Notes: generated from the sequence alone by a model not told the origin. Shown: positions 46,391 to 55,097, counted from the stretch's first letter. The stretch is DNA of 64,000 nucleotides from Bradyrhizobium agreste (GCF_016031625.1 NZ_JACCHP010000007.1:124001-188000), one strand, 5' to 3'. Numbers and translations are program-made.

Positions 46391-46703
46391 GAGTTGTTTC
46401 CTTCTCTAGCGAATCGGGAACGCAACGATGACACAATGCAAGGTAGTGTGGAGCCGGAAGACTACGGCGCGGGCTGTGGATATGTCGGATATCGCGCAAA
46501 GGGATAATCCCACCCGTGGACACCAACATATAGCACTCCACTCTCCCCTGCGGGAGAAGGTGGCGCGAAGCGCCAGATGAGTGGTCTCTTCCACGGAAAG
46601 ACCTTTGATGAGGGGCGAACCCCTCACCACAGTGAGTCTGGGTCTACCGTCTTCGCGGCCCTCTCCCGCAAGGGGAGAGGGCGCATCAATCGGCATCGCA
46701 GAG
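46391..46703. repeat. Intergenic region with palindromic repeat, family D-like (46540-46680)
   Basis: Bases 46540-46680 carry ACTCTCCCCTGCGGGAGAAG at the left, GGCGCGAAGCGCC inside, and CCCTCTCCCGCAAGGGGAGA at the right, so this is a diverged copy of the CTCTCCCC family seen at 12369. A second pair, GAGGGGCGAACCCCTC, lies between. Bases 46391-46539 show nothing I can name, except the probable start-side leader of the 96-residue gene. Confidence 0.7.
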
Positions 46704-47003
46704 CTACCCCTGCCTCCCCGCAATGATCTCCTGCAACGTCGCCACATGCCGCGCGAACGCTCCGCGGCCGACCGCGGTGGCCGTCACCGTGGTCTGCGGC
46801 TTCTTCCCCACGAACGCCTTGTCCACCGACACGTAGCCCGCCTTCGCCAGCGTCTCGATATGGGCGCCGAGATTGCCGTCGGTGGCGCCGGTGAGCTTCT
46901 TCAGGCGGACGAATTCCAGGCCGACCTCCGCAGGCAGCGCGTTCAGCGCGGCCATGATCTTCAGGCGCAGCGGCTGGTGGATGATGTCGTCGAGCTCGGC
47001 CAT
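46704..47003 (-). CDS. Winged-helix transcriptional regulator (HTH_34/MarR-like)
   Basis: The 99-residue product is one winged helix: DIIHQPLRLKIMAALNAL, the recognition helix GATDGNLGAHIETLAKAGYV, and a basic wing VGKKPQTTVTATAVGRGAF. This is the small 'transcriptional regulator/DNA-binding' family often paired with membrane proteins. It is the last gene of a four-gene operon, overlapping the preceding gene by one base. It is the obvious candidate to bind the palindrome at 49105-49131 and control its own operon; that link is inference. Confidence 0.87.
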   Translation of the reverse strand: MAELDDIIHQPLRLKIMAALNALPAEVGLEFVRLKKLTGATDGNLGAHIETLAKAGYVSVDKAFVGKKPQTTVTATAVGRGAFARHVATLQEIIAGRQG

Positions 47004-47554
47004 CAGTTCCGCCGCATCCAGAGGCCGCCGAGGGTCAGCCCGCCGCCATTGACGGCAGCCATCCACAACAACAACGAGATGCCGGGGATGTAGAAATAGC
47101 CGATCAGCGTCAGCGCAACGATGGTGGCGCCGATGATGAGGAAGGCATAGCCGAACCAGACACCCGCCATCATGTAAAACAGCATGATGTAGATCGGCCA
47201 GAACGCTGTCTGCTGGCGCGCCGTGAATTGACCGAAATAGCAGACGAAGATGCCGAAGGCGGCGATCAACGCAAACGTCAGGAAATACCGCCCGTCGAAC
47301 ACGCGAATGCGGCTCTTCGAACGATGATAGGCGCTGAGAGCAACGAGGCCGACGGCCGACACCGCGTATGCGCCAAGCCAGATATAGAGCCCGTAGCGCG
47401 GCCAGAACCAGCCCGCGATATTGGCGGCGCACGCCAGCACGCCCCACATCAGCAAAGCCAAACTGGAGACCTGGTAGATTTGCGACTGCCGCACACGGCG
47501 GACGGTGTCCTCGATATCGGTCAGTGCTTCGGAAGCCTGCTTGCTGTCGATCAC
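47003..47554 (-). CDS. Multi-pass membrane protein of unknown function
   Basis: The 183-residue product has a soluble N-terminus (DSKQASEALTDIEDTVRRVR) and six or so hydrophobic helices, for example YQVSSLALLMWGVLACAANI and IYIMLFYMMAGVWFGYAFLI. The start is GTG at 47554, overlapping the previous gene by 4 bases. Membrane proteins of this type are commonly encoded directly before the small winged-helix regulator found next, suggesting that they form a sensing pair, though no mechanism is established. Confidence 0.75.
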   Translation of the reverse strand: MIDSKQASEALTDIEDTVRRVRQSQIYQVSSLALLMWGVLACAANIAGWFWPRYGLYIWLGAYAVSAVGLVALSAYHRSKSRIRVFDGRYFLTFALIAAFGIFVCYFGQFTARQQTAFWPIYIMLFYMMAGVWFGYAFLIIGATIVALTLIGYFYIPGISLLLWMAAVNGGGLTLGGLWMRRN

Positions 47555-48072
47555 GATGGCGCTCCGCTCTGCTCGGCGAGTCTGCTCGCCACTGCAGGCG
47601 AGGCGGGCACGGGACGGTACCTCGCGATGACGACATACGCGATCGCGGTCACCGCGACCGACACCAGCAGTGCCAATAGTGCGACTTGCCCCCGCGTGGT
47701 CAGCGGCAGCAGGCGCGCCAGCACGTTGATGACACCTGCCGAGATCAACGAGGGATACGACCACGCGATGAAGTAATAATGGACCGTCCGCCAGTTCGGC
47801 GGTCGCGGACTGCGCAGCAGCGGAACGATCGCCAGCACGATCAAGGTGAAGTTTACGATGGCGGCGGCATGGAAGACGTTGAATTGGCCAGTGAACCGGT
47901 AGACAAGCAAGGTCGCTGCGTCGGAGACCAGCATGGCGTAGACGTAGAAATAGCCGAGGGCGCGATGGCCGGCGCCACGCTTGGGACGCAGGAACTGGAT
48001 GAGTCCGACGGCGCTGCAAAGCAGCGCCAGCACCACATGGATCGCTCCGGCGATTGTCAGATGCGCGATCAT
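47551..48072 (-). CDS. DUF2306 family membrane protein
   Basis: The 173-residue product has five or six hydrophobic helices with His residues at their ends (MIAHLTIAGAIHVVLALLCS, KRGAGHRALGYFYVYAML, FNVFHAAAIVNF, WRTVHYYFIAWSYP). The placement of histidines in helices is the DUF2306 pattern and hints at haem or metal binding, which has not been shown. It begins 2 bases after the hydrolase stop and overlaps the next gene by 4 bases. Confidence 0.8.
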   Translation of the reverse strand: MIAHLTIAGAIHVVLALLCSAVGLIQFLRPKRGAGHRALGYFYVYAMLVSDAATLLVYRFTGQFNVFHAAAIVNFTLIVLAIVPLLRSPRPPNWRTVHYYFIAWSYPSLISAGVINVLARLLPLTTRGQVALLALLVSVAVTAIAYVVIARYRPVPASPAVASRLAEQSGAPS

Positions 48073-48074
48073 GG

Positions 48075-49085
48075 TCAGCTCCCGGCTACACCGCGCGTGG
48101 CGACGTCCTCGGCGATCGCGGACACGGCCTTCGGATTGGTGACCATGCCCATGTGGTTGACCCCGTCGATGATCTTGACGTCGATCGACGGCTTCAGCGC
48201 CTGCACGGTGTCCGCATATTTGTCCGAGATCATCATCTCGTCTTCAGTGCCGCCGAAGATCGTCATCGGGTGGGTCACGGCGGGCAGATCGAGCCGGTAG
48301 CCACGCGTCGCGAAATTGCGCATCAGGCGGTCGGAATAGGTCGCGGTCAGCAGCCGCTCGGAATTCGGCGGCACGGCGAAGGCCAGCACCGGAAGCTGCG
48401 AGCAGCAGTCGATGCCGAGCTTGCGCAGCGCGGCGAGGCCCAGGAAGCGGGGAATGTCGGGATTGGCCCAGCCGCCGGAATTCGGTCTGTTGGTCGGCGC
48501 GTCATAGCCGAGATAGGGCGCGATCAGCACGGTGCGCACGAACATGTCCTGCATGATCGGCGTCGCGGCGACGCGCAGCGAGAAGCCGGCGCCGGCGGAA
48601 TGGCCGAGCAGGGTCAGCGGCAGGTCCGGGGCACTTTTTCGGACATGCGCGACGAAATCGACGAGATCGTCCTCGAGCTGGCCGACATAGCCAATGTCGC
48701 CGCGCGTGCCGGAGCCGCCATGGCCGCGGATGTCGAGCGCCCAGGTCTCGACCCCGCGGGCGGCAATCGCGTGGGTCAGCGCGTGATTGACCGTCCCGCT
48801 CGAGCCGGAGGAGCCGTGGATGAAGATGGCGCCGCGATCGGTTCCCTTCGCCGCATAGTGCCGGAAACCGAGCCAGGTACCGTCACGGGCCTGGAAGCGC
48901 TCGAGCGGCGGAAGCGTCGACCAGTCGATGCCCTTGGCGGAATCCGAGACCGAGCGCAGCTCGTTCGGCCGCTGCAGCGGCGTCGCGATCAGGGCGGTCA
49001 GAAGCAGCGCGACGGCGCCGACCGTGCAGAGACCCCATTTCACTACGCTCAGCGCACCACGCAGCAATTGCATCGCCATGACCAT
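48075..49085 (-). CDS. Membrane-anchored alpha/beta hydrolase (serine lipase-like)
   Basis: The 336-residue product has an N-terminal hydrophobic anchor (WGLCTVGAVALLLTALIATP), the oxyanion segment AIFIHGSSGSSG, the nucleophile elbow LLGHSAGAGFS with intact Ser, an acid in FGGTEDEMM and a His in GVNHMGMV. It belongs to the monoacylglycerol-lipase-like group, but its substrate is unknown. It is the first gene of a four-gene operon and has a 27-bp palindrome 20 bases before its start codon. Confidence 0.88.
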   Translation of the reverse strand: MVMAMQLLRGALSVVKWGLCTVGAVALLLTALIATPLQRPNELRSVSDSAKGIDWSTLPPLERFQARDGTWLGFRHYAAKGTDRGAIFIHGSSGSSGTVNHALTHAIAARGVETWALDIRGHGGSGTRGDIGYVGQLEDDLVDFVAHVRKSAPDLPLTLLGHSAGAGFSLRVAATPIMQDMFVRTVLIAPYLGYDAPTNRPNSGGWANPDIPRFLGLAALRKLGIDCCSQLPVLAFAVPPNSERLLTATYSDRLMRNFATRGYRLDLPAVTHPMTIFGGTEDEMMISDKYADTVQALKPSIDVKIIDGVNHMGMVTNPKAVSAIAEDVATRGVAGS

Positions 49086-49104
49086 CCCCCTTCAGCCGGA
49101 TTTC

Positions 49105-49131
49105 AGAGAACTCTATAATACAGAGTACTCT
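49105..49131. promoter_or_regulatory. 27-bp operator-like palindrome at the hydrolase operon promoter
   Basis: The half-sites AGAGAACTCTATA (left) and TACAGAGTACTCT (right) are inverted copies matching at 11 of 13 positions around a central A. On the minus strand it contains TATTAT/TATAGA, a plausible -10 element 20 to 35 bases from the operon start. A dimeric regulator here would block RNA polymerase. The winged-helix protein at the end of the operon is the natural candidate. Confidence 0.65.
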
Positions 49132-49211
49132 TCCGATCAATCCCGGGATTGGCGCTACCTCACGAAAATCCTTAACGTCGGGCCTGACCCCAAAATGCCG
49201 AATCGTTTGCT

Positions 49212-50825
49212 ATGCCGCCTGCGGAACAACTGCTCAACGCGCCCGAATTCACCGTCTCCGAACTGTCCCTGTCCCTGAAGCGGACGGTCGAGGACGCCTA
49301 TGGCCATGTCCGCGTCCGCGGCGAGATCTCCGGCTTTCGCGGGGCGCATTCCTCCGGCCATTGCTATTTCGCGCTCAAGGACGAGAGCGCCAAGATCGAG
49401 GCGGTGATCTGGAAGGGCGTGCACAGCCGCATGCGCTTCAAGCCCCAGGAAGGGCTCGAGGTCATCGCCACCGGCAAGCTGACGACCTATCCGGGCTCGT
49501 CGAAATACCAGATCGTGATCGAGGCGCTGGAGCCGGCCGGCATCGGCGCGCTGATGGCGCTGATGGAGGAGCGCAAGAAGAAGCTCGCCGCCGAGGGCCT
49601 GTTCGACGAGGCGCGCAAGCAGCTGCTGCCCTGGCTGCCAGAGGTGATCGGCGTCGTGACCTCGCCGACCGGCGCCGTGATCCGCGACATCCTGCACCGG
49701 CTGGAGGACCGCTTTCCCCGCCGGGTGCTGGTGTGGCCAGTCAAGGTGCAGGGCGACGGCTCGGCCGAGCAGGTCGCGGCCGCGATCCGCGGCTTCAACG
49801 CGTTGCCTGAGGGCGGCAGGATTCCGCGGCCCGACGTGTTGATCGTCGCGCGCGGCGGCGGCTCGCTGGAGGACCTCTGGTCGTTCAACGAGGAGATCGT
49901 GGTGCGCGCAGCCGGCGAAAGCATGATCCCGCTGATCTCGGCGGTGGGGCACGAGACCGACATCACGCTGATCGATTTCGTCGCCGACAAGCGCGCGCCG
50001 ACGCCGACGGCGGCGGCCGAGATGGCGGTGCCGGTGCGCAGCGAATTGTTCGTCGAGGTCGCCGATCTCGCACGGCGCACCCGTGCCTGCTGGCAGCGCG
50101 GCCACGATAATCGACGCAACGAGCTGCGCGCCGCCGCGCGCGCGCTGCCGGCGGCCGGCGATCTCTTGGCGATCCCGCGGCAGCGGCTGGATTCGGCAGG
50201 CGCCTCCCTGCCCCGCTGCCTCAGGGCCAACACGCATGCGCATTTCCGCAGGTTCACCGCCGCCAGCTCAAAACTGACGCTGCGGGTGCTGCACGGGCAG
50301 ATTTCTCAGGCCGACCATCGCCTCACCGTGTGCGGCGAGCGGCTGGGCCTGTCCGCGCGTTCGCTGCTGCGGCAGCGGCACGACCGCTTCGCCGGGCTGG
50401 AGGTGCGCCTGCGCGCCTCAAGACTTTCGAATGCGCAGGCCCAGCGCAACGCGATCCTCCGCCAGCGCGAGCGCACCCATCGCCTGGCCGAACGGGCAGA
50501 ACGCGCGCTTGTCACGCTGCTGCAGCGGCTGGAGGCGCGGGTCGAGAACAGCGGCAAGCTGCTCTCGGCGCTGTCCTATCGCAGCGTGCTCGCACGCGGC
50601 TTTGCGCTGGTGCGCGACGAGGCGGGCCATCCCCTGCATGCGGCGGAGGCGATCGGCCCCGGCGCACGCGTCGAGATCGAGTTCGCCGATGGCCGCGTCG
50701 GCGCGACCGCGGATGCGGATCGCCCGGCGCCGGCGGCGAGGCGCGCGCCGGCGCAGCCGAAGCCGGCCGCGGAGACGAAGCCGGCGCCGAAACGCAAGCC
50801 GGTGGATCAGGGCAGCTTGTTCTGA
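49212..50825 (+). CDS. xseA: Exodeoxyribonuclease VII large subunit
   Basis: XseA, with XseB, degrades single-stranded DNA. The 537-residue product has the N-terminal OB fold ([20 protein letters not shown]), the catalytic core with [29 protein letters not shown] and [20 protein letters not shown], and long coiled-coil helices near 290-440. A Pro/Ala/Lys-rich tail of about 40 residues extends the C-terminus. xseB is not adjacent. Its promoter shares the short divergent region with the hydrolase operon. Confidence 0.96.
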   Translation: MPPAEQLLNAPEFTVSELSLSLKRTVEDAYGHVRVRGEISGFRGAHSSGHCYFALKDESAKIEAVIWKGVHSRMRFKPQEGLEVIATGKLTTYPGSSKYQIVIEALEPAGIGALMALMEERKKKLAAEGLFDEARKQLLPWLPEVIGVVTSPTGAVIRDILHRLEDRFPRRVLVWPVKVQGDGSAEQVAAAIRGFNALPEGGRIPRPDVLIVARGGGSLEDLWSFNEEIVVRAAGESMIPLISAVGHETDITLIDFVADKRAPTPTAAAEMAVPVRSELFVEVADLARRTRACWQRGHDNRRNELRAAARALPAAGDLLAIPRQRLDSAGASLPRCLRANTHAHFRRFTAASSKLTLRVLHGQISQADHRLTVCGERLGLSARSLLRQRHDRFAGLEVRLRASRLSNAQAQRNAILRQRERTHRLAERAERALVTLLQRLEARVENSGKLLSALSYRSVLARGFALVRDEAGHPLHAAEAIGPGARVEIEFADGRVGATADADRPAPAARRAPAQPKPAAETKPAPKRKPVDQGSLF

Positions 50826-50855
50826 GAAGGCACGAGGGCGGCATTCCACCCTCGC

Positions 50856-50994
50856 TGTCATTCCCCGCCACCGGGTCTCGCCTTCGGCGAGCCCGATGAC
50901 AGGCTCCAGCGGGGAATCCAGTACGCCGCAGCTTCTCGGTGACTCACTGCCGTCTCGGCGTACTGGATCGCCCGGTCAAGCCGGGCGATGACAG
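50856..50994. repeat. Intergenic palindromic repeat, family E (TGTCATTCCCCGC)
   Basis: It begins TGTCATTCCCCGCCACCGGG and ends GCCGGGCGATGACAG, with internal pairs GGGTCTCGCCTTCGGCGAGCCC and AGTACGCCG/CGGCGTACT. It is followed 31 bases later by another family, so together they fill most of the 304 bases between xseA and the next small gene. Confidence 0.8.
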
Positions 50995-51025
50995 TGAGTG
51001 TGTGGCACCTCTGTGGCCAGAAACT

Positions 51026-51105
51026 CGTCATTGCGAGCGCAGCGAAGCAATCCAGAGTCTTTCCGCGGAGGGATTCTGGATTGCTTCGCTGCGCTCGCAA
51101 TGACG
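51026..51105. repeat. Intergenic palindromic repeat, family F (CGTCATTGCGAGCGCAGCG)
   Basis: CGTCATTGCGAGCGCAGCGA and TCGCTGCGCTCGCAATGACG are perfect inverted copies, with AGCAATCCAGA/TCTGGATTGCT continuing inside. The 80-base element folds into one nearly perfect hairpin. This type is very common in Bradyrhizobium-like genomes. Confidence 0.88.
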
Positions 51106-51129
51106 GCGTGGAGGGAGCGCCGGCCGCCT

Positions 51130-51279
51130 CTACCGGCAGGACAATCCCGCTTCGATCGTGGTCCAGAAGCCGCAATGGTCCGGCGCGCGATGGGGGGCGC
51201 CGGCGTGGGCTTCGAACAGCAGGATCGCGACGGTGAAGACGACCAGGGCGGAGGCGAAGAGCGTGATGCGGTTGCGCAT
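51130..51279 (-). CDS. Possible 49-residue single-helix exported/membrane protein
   Basis: The frame encodes 49 residues: a basic start (MRNRITL), a hydrophobic helix (FASALVVFTVAILLF) and a short tail with two cysteines (DHCGFW, LSCR). It looks like a small envelope protein. A weak purine-rich stretch precedes the ATG at 51279. It lies between repeats, and no family is recognised, so it could be spurious. Confidence 0.45.
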   Translation of the reverse strand: MRNRITLFASALVVFTVAILLFEAHAGAPHRAPDHCGFWTTIEAGLSCR

Positions 51280-51374
51280 GTGAGATGCGTTTAATCGACA
51301 TCGTGGTCGAATGATGGCGCGGCCATATGCTGAAACCGCATCCATGCGCGATCCGTAGATTCCGGGACTGGTGC

Positions 51375-51459
51375 GTAGCCCGGATGGAGCGCAAGCGTAA
51401 TCCGGGACCGTGCAGCCTGGGGCACGACCCCGGATTTCGCTTCGCTCCATCCGGGCTAC
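51375..51459. repeat. Intergenic palindromic repeat, family G (GTAGCCCGGATGGAGCG)
   Basis: GTAGCCCGGATGGAGCGCAA and TTCGCTCCATCCGGGCTAC are inverted copies, with AATCCGGG/CCCGGATT continuing inside. This is a well-known type of rhizobial hairpin element. It ends 9 bases before the stop of the hydrolase-like gene. Confidence 0.85.
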
Positions 51460-51467
51460 GGCTCCCA

Positions 51468-52256
51468 TCACCGCGCCAGCCACTGCGCGACGTCCTTCTG
51501 CGAGGCCGCGCGAGCTTCGGCATCCCCGGGCTCGGGTGCGGCGGCTGCATGCGTGCCCGCGCGGTCGAAATCGTGATCGGCGCCGGGATAGACCACGATG
51601 CGCGCCAGCGCGCTGCGGCCGCGCGCGCCCTCCACCATCTGGCGGCAGGCCGGCGGCGATGACACCTCGTCATCGGCGCCGATCAAGACCAGCGTCGGCA
51701 CCCGCGTGCTCCAGCCCAGGCCCGCCGAGATCCGGCAGTCCGGATAGAACGCGATCGCCGCACGGAAGTCCGGACCGGGATCGCGCCCTGCGCTCTGCGG
51801 ACGCACGGCCCAGAGCAGCGCGCTCGCACCGTTGGCCCAGCCGATCAGGCTGATACGGTCCGGCGCCACGAAAGGCTGCTTCATCAGCCAGGCGCGCGCG
51901 GCCGCGATATCGGCGACGCGCTCGCGCCGCGCCTTGACGTGCATCTCCTTGACGCGGCATTGCGGGCCGAGCTCGCGCGAGCCGTAGCTGTCGGGCAGCA
52001 GCACGGCATGGCCGGCCTTGAGCAGGCGCTCGGCCCAATCGCGATAGCGCGGCAGCACGGGATCGGAATGGCTACTCAGCCCGCCGCAGCCGTGCAGCGC
52101 GATCACGGCCGGAAACGGCCCCGCGCCCTCGGGCTTGTAGAGCTGCGCATGGAGCACCCCGGACGCGAGTGGAATCTCCACCGGCTGCGGCGCCGGGCCG
52201 GCGTGCGCGGCCGACATCATCAGCGTCAGGAACAAGGCGGTCAGTCGCAGGCGCAT
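51468..52256 (-). CDS. Exported dienelactone-hydrolase-like protein lacking the nucleophile
   Basis: The 262-residue product has a signal peptide (ALFLTLMMSAAHAG) and a dienelactone-hydrolase-like alpha/beta fold with the oxyanion strand AVIALHGCGGLSSH, an acid in IGADDEVSS (about 196) and His228 in PGADHDF. At the nucleophile elbow it reads LIGWANGAS, so residue 141 is Ala where Ser or Cys is required; the codon is GCC, one base from the TCC serine codon. By sequence it should not be a normal hydrolase, unless another residue serves. ATG 52256 begins the signal peptide; upstream frame is ignored. Confidence 0.82.
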   Translation of the reverse strand: MRLRLTALFLTLMMSAAHAGPAPQPVEIPLASGVLHAQLYKPEGAGPFPAVIALHGCGGLSSHSDPVLPRYRDWAERLLKAGHAVLLPDSYGSRELGPQCRVKEMHVKARRERVADIAAARAWLMKQPFVAPDRISLIGWANGASALLWAVRPQSAGRDPGPDFRAAIAFYPDCRISAGLGWSTRVPTLVLIGADDEVSSPPACRQMVEGARGRSALARIVVYPGADHDFDRAGTHAAAAPEPGDAEARAASQKDVAQWLAR

Positions 52257-52450
52257 CGGACATTGCCGCAGGAGCTGCCGGAACCAGCGTCCCTTCGACC
52301 GAAGCCCTATCACGCGAAAACGGCGGCAAATCATCACGAACCGGTGGGTTTAACGGGCGGACAAGCCACCCCATCTATGCTACATCCCGTCCAACACATC
52401 GTGCCTTCCACGGTTTTCCGTGGAGAGGCTTTCCGCGGAGACTTTCGACC

Positions 52451-52675
52451 GTGCTGAACAAGTTCGGCCCCTCGGGCCATGGCGAAGCGCAGGTGCAATA
52501 TCTCGACGGCGATTTCCGCGTGATCTCGCCGGGGACCTTCGTGCGCTGCGCGATCACCGACGTCCGAATCCCGCTCGACGAGCTGAAGTACTGGAGCGTC
52601 GACCTGCAGGAGGCCTATTCCACGCCCGCCGCGGTGCTGCAGCGGCATTTTCCCGGCGCGCTGAAGCAGTCGTGA
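52451..52675 (+). CDS. DUF2093 domain protein
   Basis: The 74-residue product has the family core EAQVQYLDGDFRVISPGTFV, RCAITDVRIPLDELKYWSVD and LQEAYSTPAA. DUF2093 is a small alphaproteobacterial family with no known function; its length here is normal. The start is GTG at 52451, since no ATG lies between it and the core. It has its own promoter region, divergent from the hydrolase-like gene, and precedes the Tad operon by 237 bases. Confidence 0.88.
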   Translation: MLNKFGPSGHGEAQVQYLDGDFRVISPGTFVRCAITDVRIPLDELKYWSVDLQEAYSTPAAVLQRHFPGALKQS

Positions 52676-52912
52676 TCCCCCGGCTCTCTCGCAGGGCGGG
52701 CAAAACCGGCAGACACACGGGGCTGGCGGTAACAATTGCAGACCGCAATTTCATCTGACTCTCCTGGACGCGGCTTTCATTCAATAAGACTGCGGCCATG
52801 AATGCCGGCTGAATGTTCGCCGATGTCTAAAATTGTCCGGCTTCCATTGGGGCGCATTTAAGCCGGCCTGCACCACATTGCCTCGGGACAAAGTGGCAAT
52901 CGGGCAGGAACG

Positions 52913-54208
52913 ATGGACCTCCGGAGAACTTTCAGCCGTTCGTTCGGTGCACCTTCGAGCTCAAAGAATCATTTGCTTGAACGGTTCATCCGGGACGAGT
53001 CGGGCAGCTACGTGCTCATTTCCGCGCTGCTCATGCCGGTCCTGGTCGGCACCGCCGGCCTCGGAACGGAAGTGGGCTGGTGGTACTACAAGCACAAGAA
53101 CATGCAGAGCGTTGCAGATTCCGGCGCGGTCAGCGCTGCGACCGCTGCCAGTGCAGGCGCCGACCCCTCGTCCGAAGCCAAGGCGGTCGCAGCAAATTAC
53201 GGTTACACCGACGGGGCGAACAACGTCACGGTCACGGTGAACCAGCCACCAAAAACAGGCAGTCAAGCGTCGAATTCGCAGGCCATCGAAGTCATCGTCA
53301 GTCAACCGCAGCGCCGGCTGCTATCGGCCTTGTTCGGCTCGGATCTCGTACAAATCACCGCGCGCTCGGTCGCCCTGCCCAATTCCGGGACGGGCTGCGT
53401 CCTTGCGCTCAACGCGAGCGCAAGTCCCGCTGTCAACGTCAGCGGCGGCAACCAGCTCAACCTGATCAAGTGCAATCTCTACAGCAACTCGAGCGCAAGC
53501 CCCTCGCTCAACGTCGCCGGCAGCGCCTCGGTCGCGGCAAACCAGGTCGGAGTGGTCGGCGACGTCTCCGGCGCGAGCAGCATCACGGCGACCAACGGGG
53601 TCAAGACGCACATCATGCCCGTCGCCGATCCCTACGCCGACGTCTCTCCGCCTACGAGACCGAGTTGCAGCAATGCCAAGATCACGGTCAACGCCAACGG
53701 AAAGACAAACTCGCTCGACCCCGGCTGCTACATGGGCAACATTACGGTCAATGCCGGCGCAGTCCTGAACCTCAATCCCGGCATCTACTATCTGGACGGC
53801 GCCAGCTTGAGCGTCGCCGGAAATGCCACCATCACCGGCAGCGGCGTCACCCTGGTGTTCACGGGCTCCGGAAGCGACTGGGGCACCGCCTCGATCGGCA
53901 GCAACGCGACCGTCGACCTGACCGGGCCAACCAGCGGCCCCTTGAAGGGCATCGTCATGTACGGCGACCGCAACATGCCGGCCGGGACCAATTTCAATCT
54001 GACCGGCGGCAGCACGCAGAATTTCGGGGGTGCCATCTACCTGCCGAAGGCCAATCTCAGCTTCAGCGGCGGCAACGGCACCAGCACGTCCTGCACCAAG
54101 ATCATCGCGGATACGCTGACGTTCAGCGGCACGTCGAACCTGCAGGTCAATTGCACCGCGCTCGGCACCGCGACGATCGGTTCGCAAACCGCGCAGCTCG
54201 TCGAGTGA
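52913..54208 (+). CDS. TadG-like protein with beta-helix-type repeats
   Basis: The 431-residue product has a cytoplasmic N-terminus and one membrane helix preceded by the pseudopilin-like segment DESGSYVLISALLMPVLVG, as in TadG N-terminal domains of Flp pilus systems. After about residue 170 come irregular Asn/Gly/Ser-rich strands (NAKITVNANGKTNSLDPGCY, GNITVNAGAVLNLNPGIYYL, GNATITGSGVTLVFTGSG) that look like a right-handed beta-helix exposed outside the membrane. ATG 52913 follows AGGAACG. It starts a three-gene unit with two TadE-like genes. Confidence 0.85.
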   Translation: MDLRRTFSRSFGAPSSSKNHLLERFIRDESGSYVLISALLMPVLVGTAGLGTEVGWWYYKHKNMQSVADSGAVSAATAASAGADPSSEAKAVAANYGYTDGANNVTVTVNQPPKTGSQASNSQAIEVIVSQPQRRLLSALFGSDLVQITARSVALPNSGTGCVLALNASASPAVNVSGGNQLNLIKCNLYSNSSASPSLNVAGSASVAANQVGVVGDVSGASSITATNGVKTHIMPVADPYADVSPPTRPSCSNAKITVNANGKTNSLDPGCYMGNITVNAGAVLNLNPGIYYLDGASLSVAGNATITGSGVTLVFTGSGSDWGTASIGSNATVDLTGPTSGPLKGIVMYGDRNMPAGTNFNLTGGSTQNFGGAIYLPKANLSFSGGNGTSTSCTKIIADTLTFSGTSNLQVNCTALGTATIGSQTAQLVE

Positions 54209-54219
54209 GGGTTGAAGCG

Positions 54220-54723
54220 ATGCAAATCCGGAATGTCTCATCCAGGTTTGGCGACCGATTGCTTGGTGCTCTGGCGCGGCACGTGCGCAATGCGGCCGGC
54301 GATCAACGGGGCGTCGCGGCAGCCGAATTCGCCATCCTGATTCCCCTGCTGTCTCTGATGGTCGTCTCGGTCACCGACATCGGGCTTGCCCTCTATCGCA
54401 AGATGCAGGTCGAAAATGCCGCGCAAGCGGGAGCCCAGTACGCGATTGCGCGCGGCTTCGACACCAACGGCATCGCGAACGCCGTCGCAAATGCCACCAG
54501 CGCGACGAACATCACCGCTTCGCCTCCGCCGGTCCAATTCTGCGGATGCCCAACGAGTGCGGGAGTTAGCGCCACCAGCTGCGGAACGGTCTGTACCGGC
54601 GGCGCGCCGGCCGGAACCTATACGACGGTCTCGGCGCGGGCGACGTACTCTACGATCATCGATTATCAGATCGTGGCGGCCACATACACCTACACCGCGC
54701 AGTCCACCGCGAGGCTGCAGTGA
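54220..54723 (+). CDS. TadE-like pseudopilin (first copy)
   Basis: The 167-residue product has the TadE signature GVAAAEFAILIPLLSLMVV followed by the membrane helix and QVENAAQAGAQYAI. In Flp pilus systems TadE and TadF are minor pseudopilins processed by the prepilin peptidase. The external part is Ser/Thr/Cys-rich with three or four cysteines (FCGCPTSAG, SCGTVCTGG). It follows the TadG-like gene after 11 bases and overlaps the next gene by 4 bases. Confidence 0.88.
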   Translation: MQIRNVSSRFGDRLLGALARHVRNAAGDQRGVAAAEFAILIPLLSLMVVSVTDIGLALYRKMQVENAAQAGAQYAIARGFDTNGIANAVANATSATNITASPPPVQFCGCPTSAGVSATSCGTVCTGGAPAGTYTTVSARATYSTIIDYQIVAATYTYTAQSTARLQ

Positions 54724-55097
54724 AACTCACCGCGCTATGGCGAGACACGCGCGGCGCCTCGGCGCTGGAATTTGCGCTGACCGCTCCCGTGTTCTTCCTC
54801 TTCATATTTGGCATCATCGAATGCGGACTGCTGTTCTGGACCCAGCTGGGAATCCAGCATGGGAGCGAGATGGCGGCGCGCTGCGCGACGGTCAACAACA
54901 CGCTCTGCCCGAGCAGCAGCGCGATCACGACCTACGCTGCCCAGCAGGCCTTCGGCCTCACGCTCCCGCCGGGGACATTCACCTTTGCCACGGCCGCGTG
55001 CGGCAACCAGGTCAGCGCGAGCTATTCATTCGAGTTTCCGCAGATCATCAACCTTTCCCCGGTGACGCTGACCGCGCGTGCATGCTTTCCGAGTTGA
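54720..55097 (+). CDS. TadE-like pseudopilin (second copy)
   Basis: The 125-residue product begins with a basic segment and GASALEFALTAPVFFLFIFG, the TadE/TadF pseudopilin signature, followed by QLGIQHGSEMAARCA and a short external domain with four cysteines. It starts with GTG inside the stop of the first TadE gene. No CpaA peptidase, CpaF ATPase, secretin or Flp pilin is in the window, so the three proteins must use machinery coded elsewhere. Confidence 0.87.
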   Translation: MKLTALWRDTRGASALEFALTAPVFFLFIFGIIECGLLFWTQLGIQHGSEMAARCATVNNTLCPSSSAITTYAAQQAFGLTLPPGTFTFATAACGNQVSASYSFEFPQIINLSPVTLTARACFPS

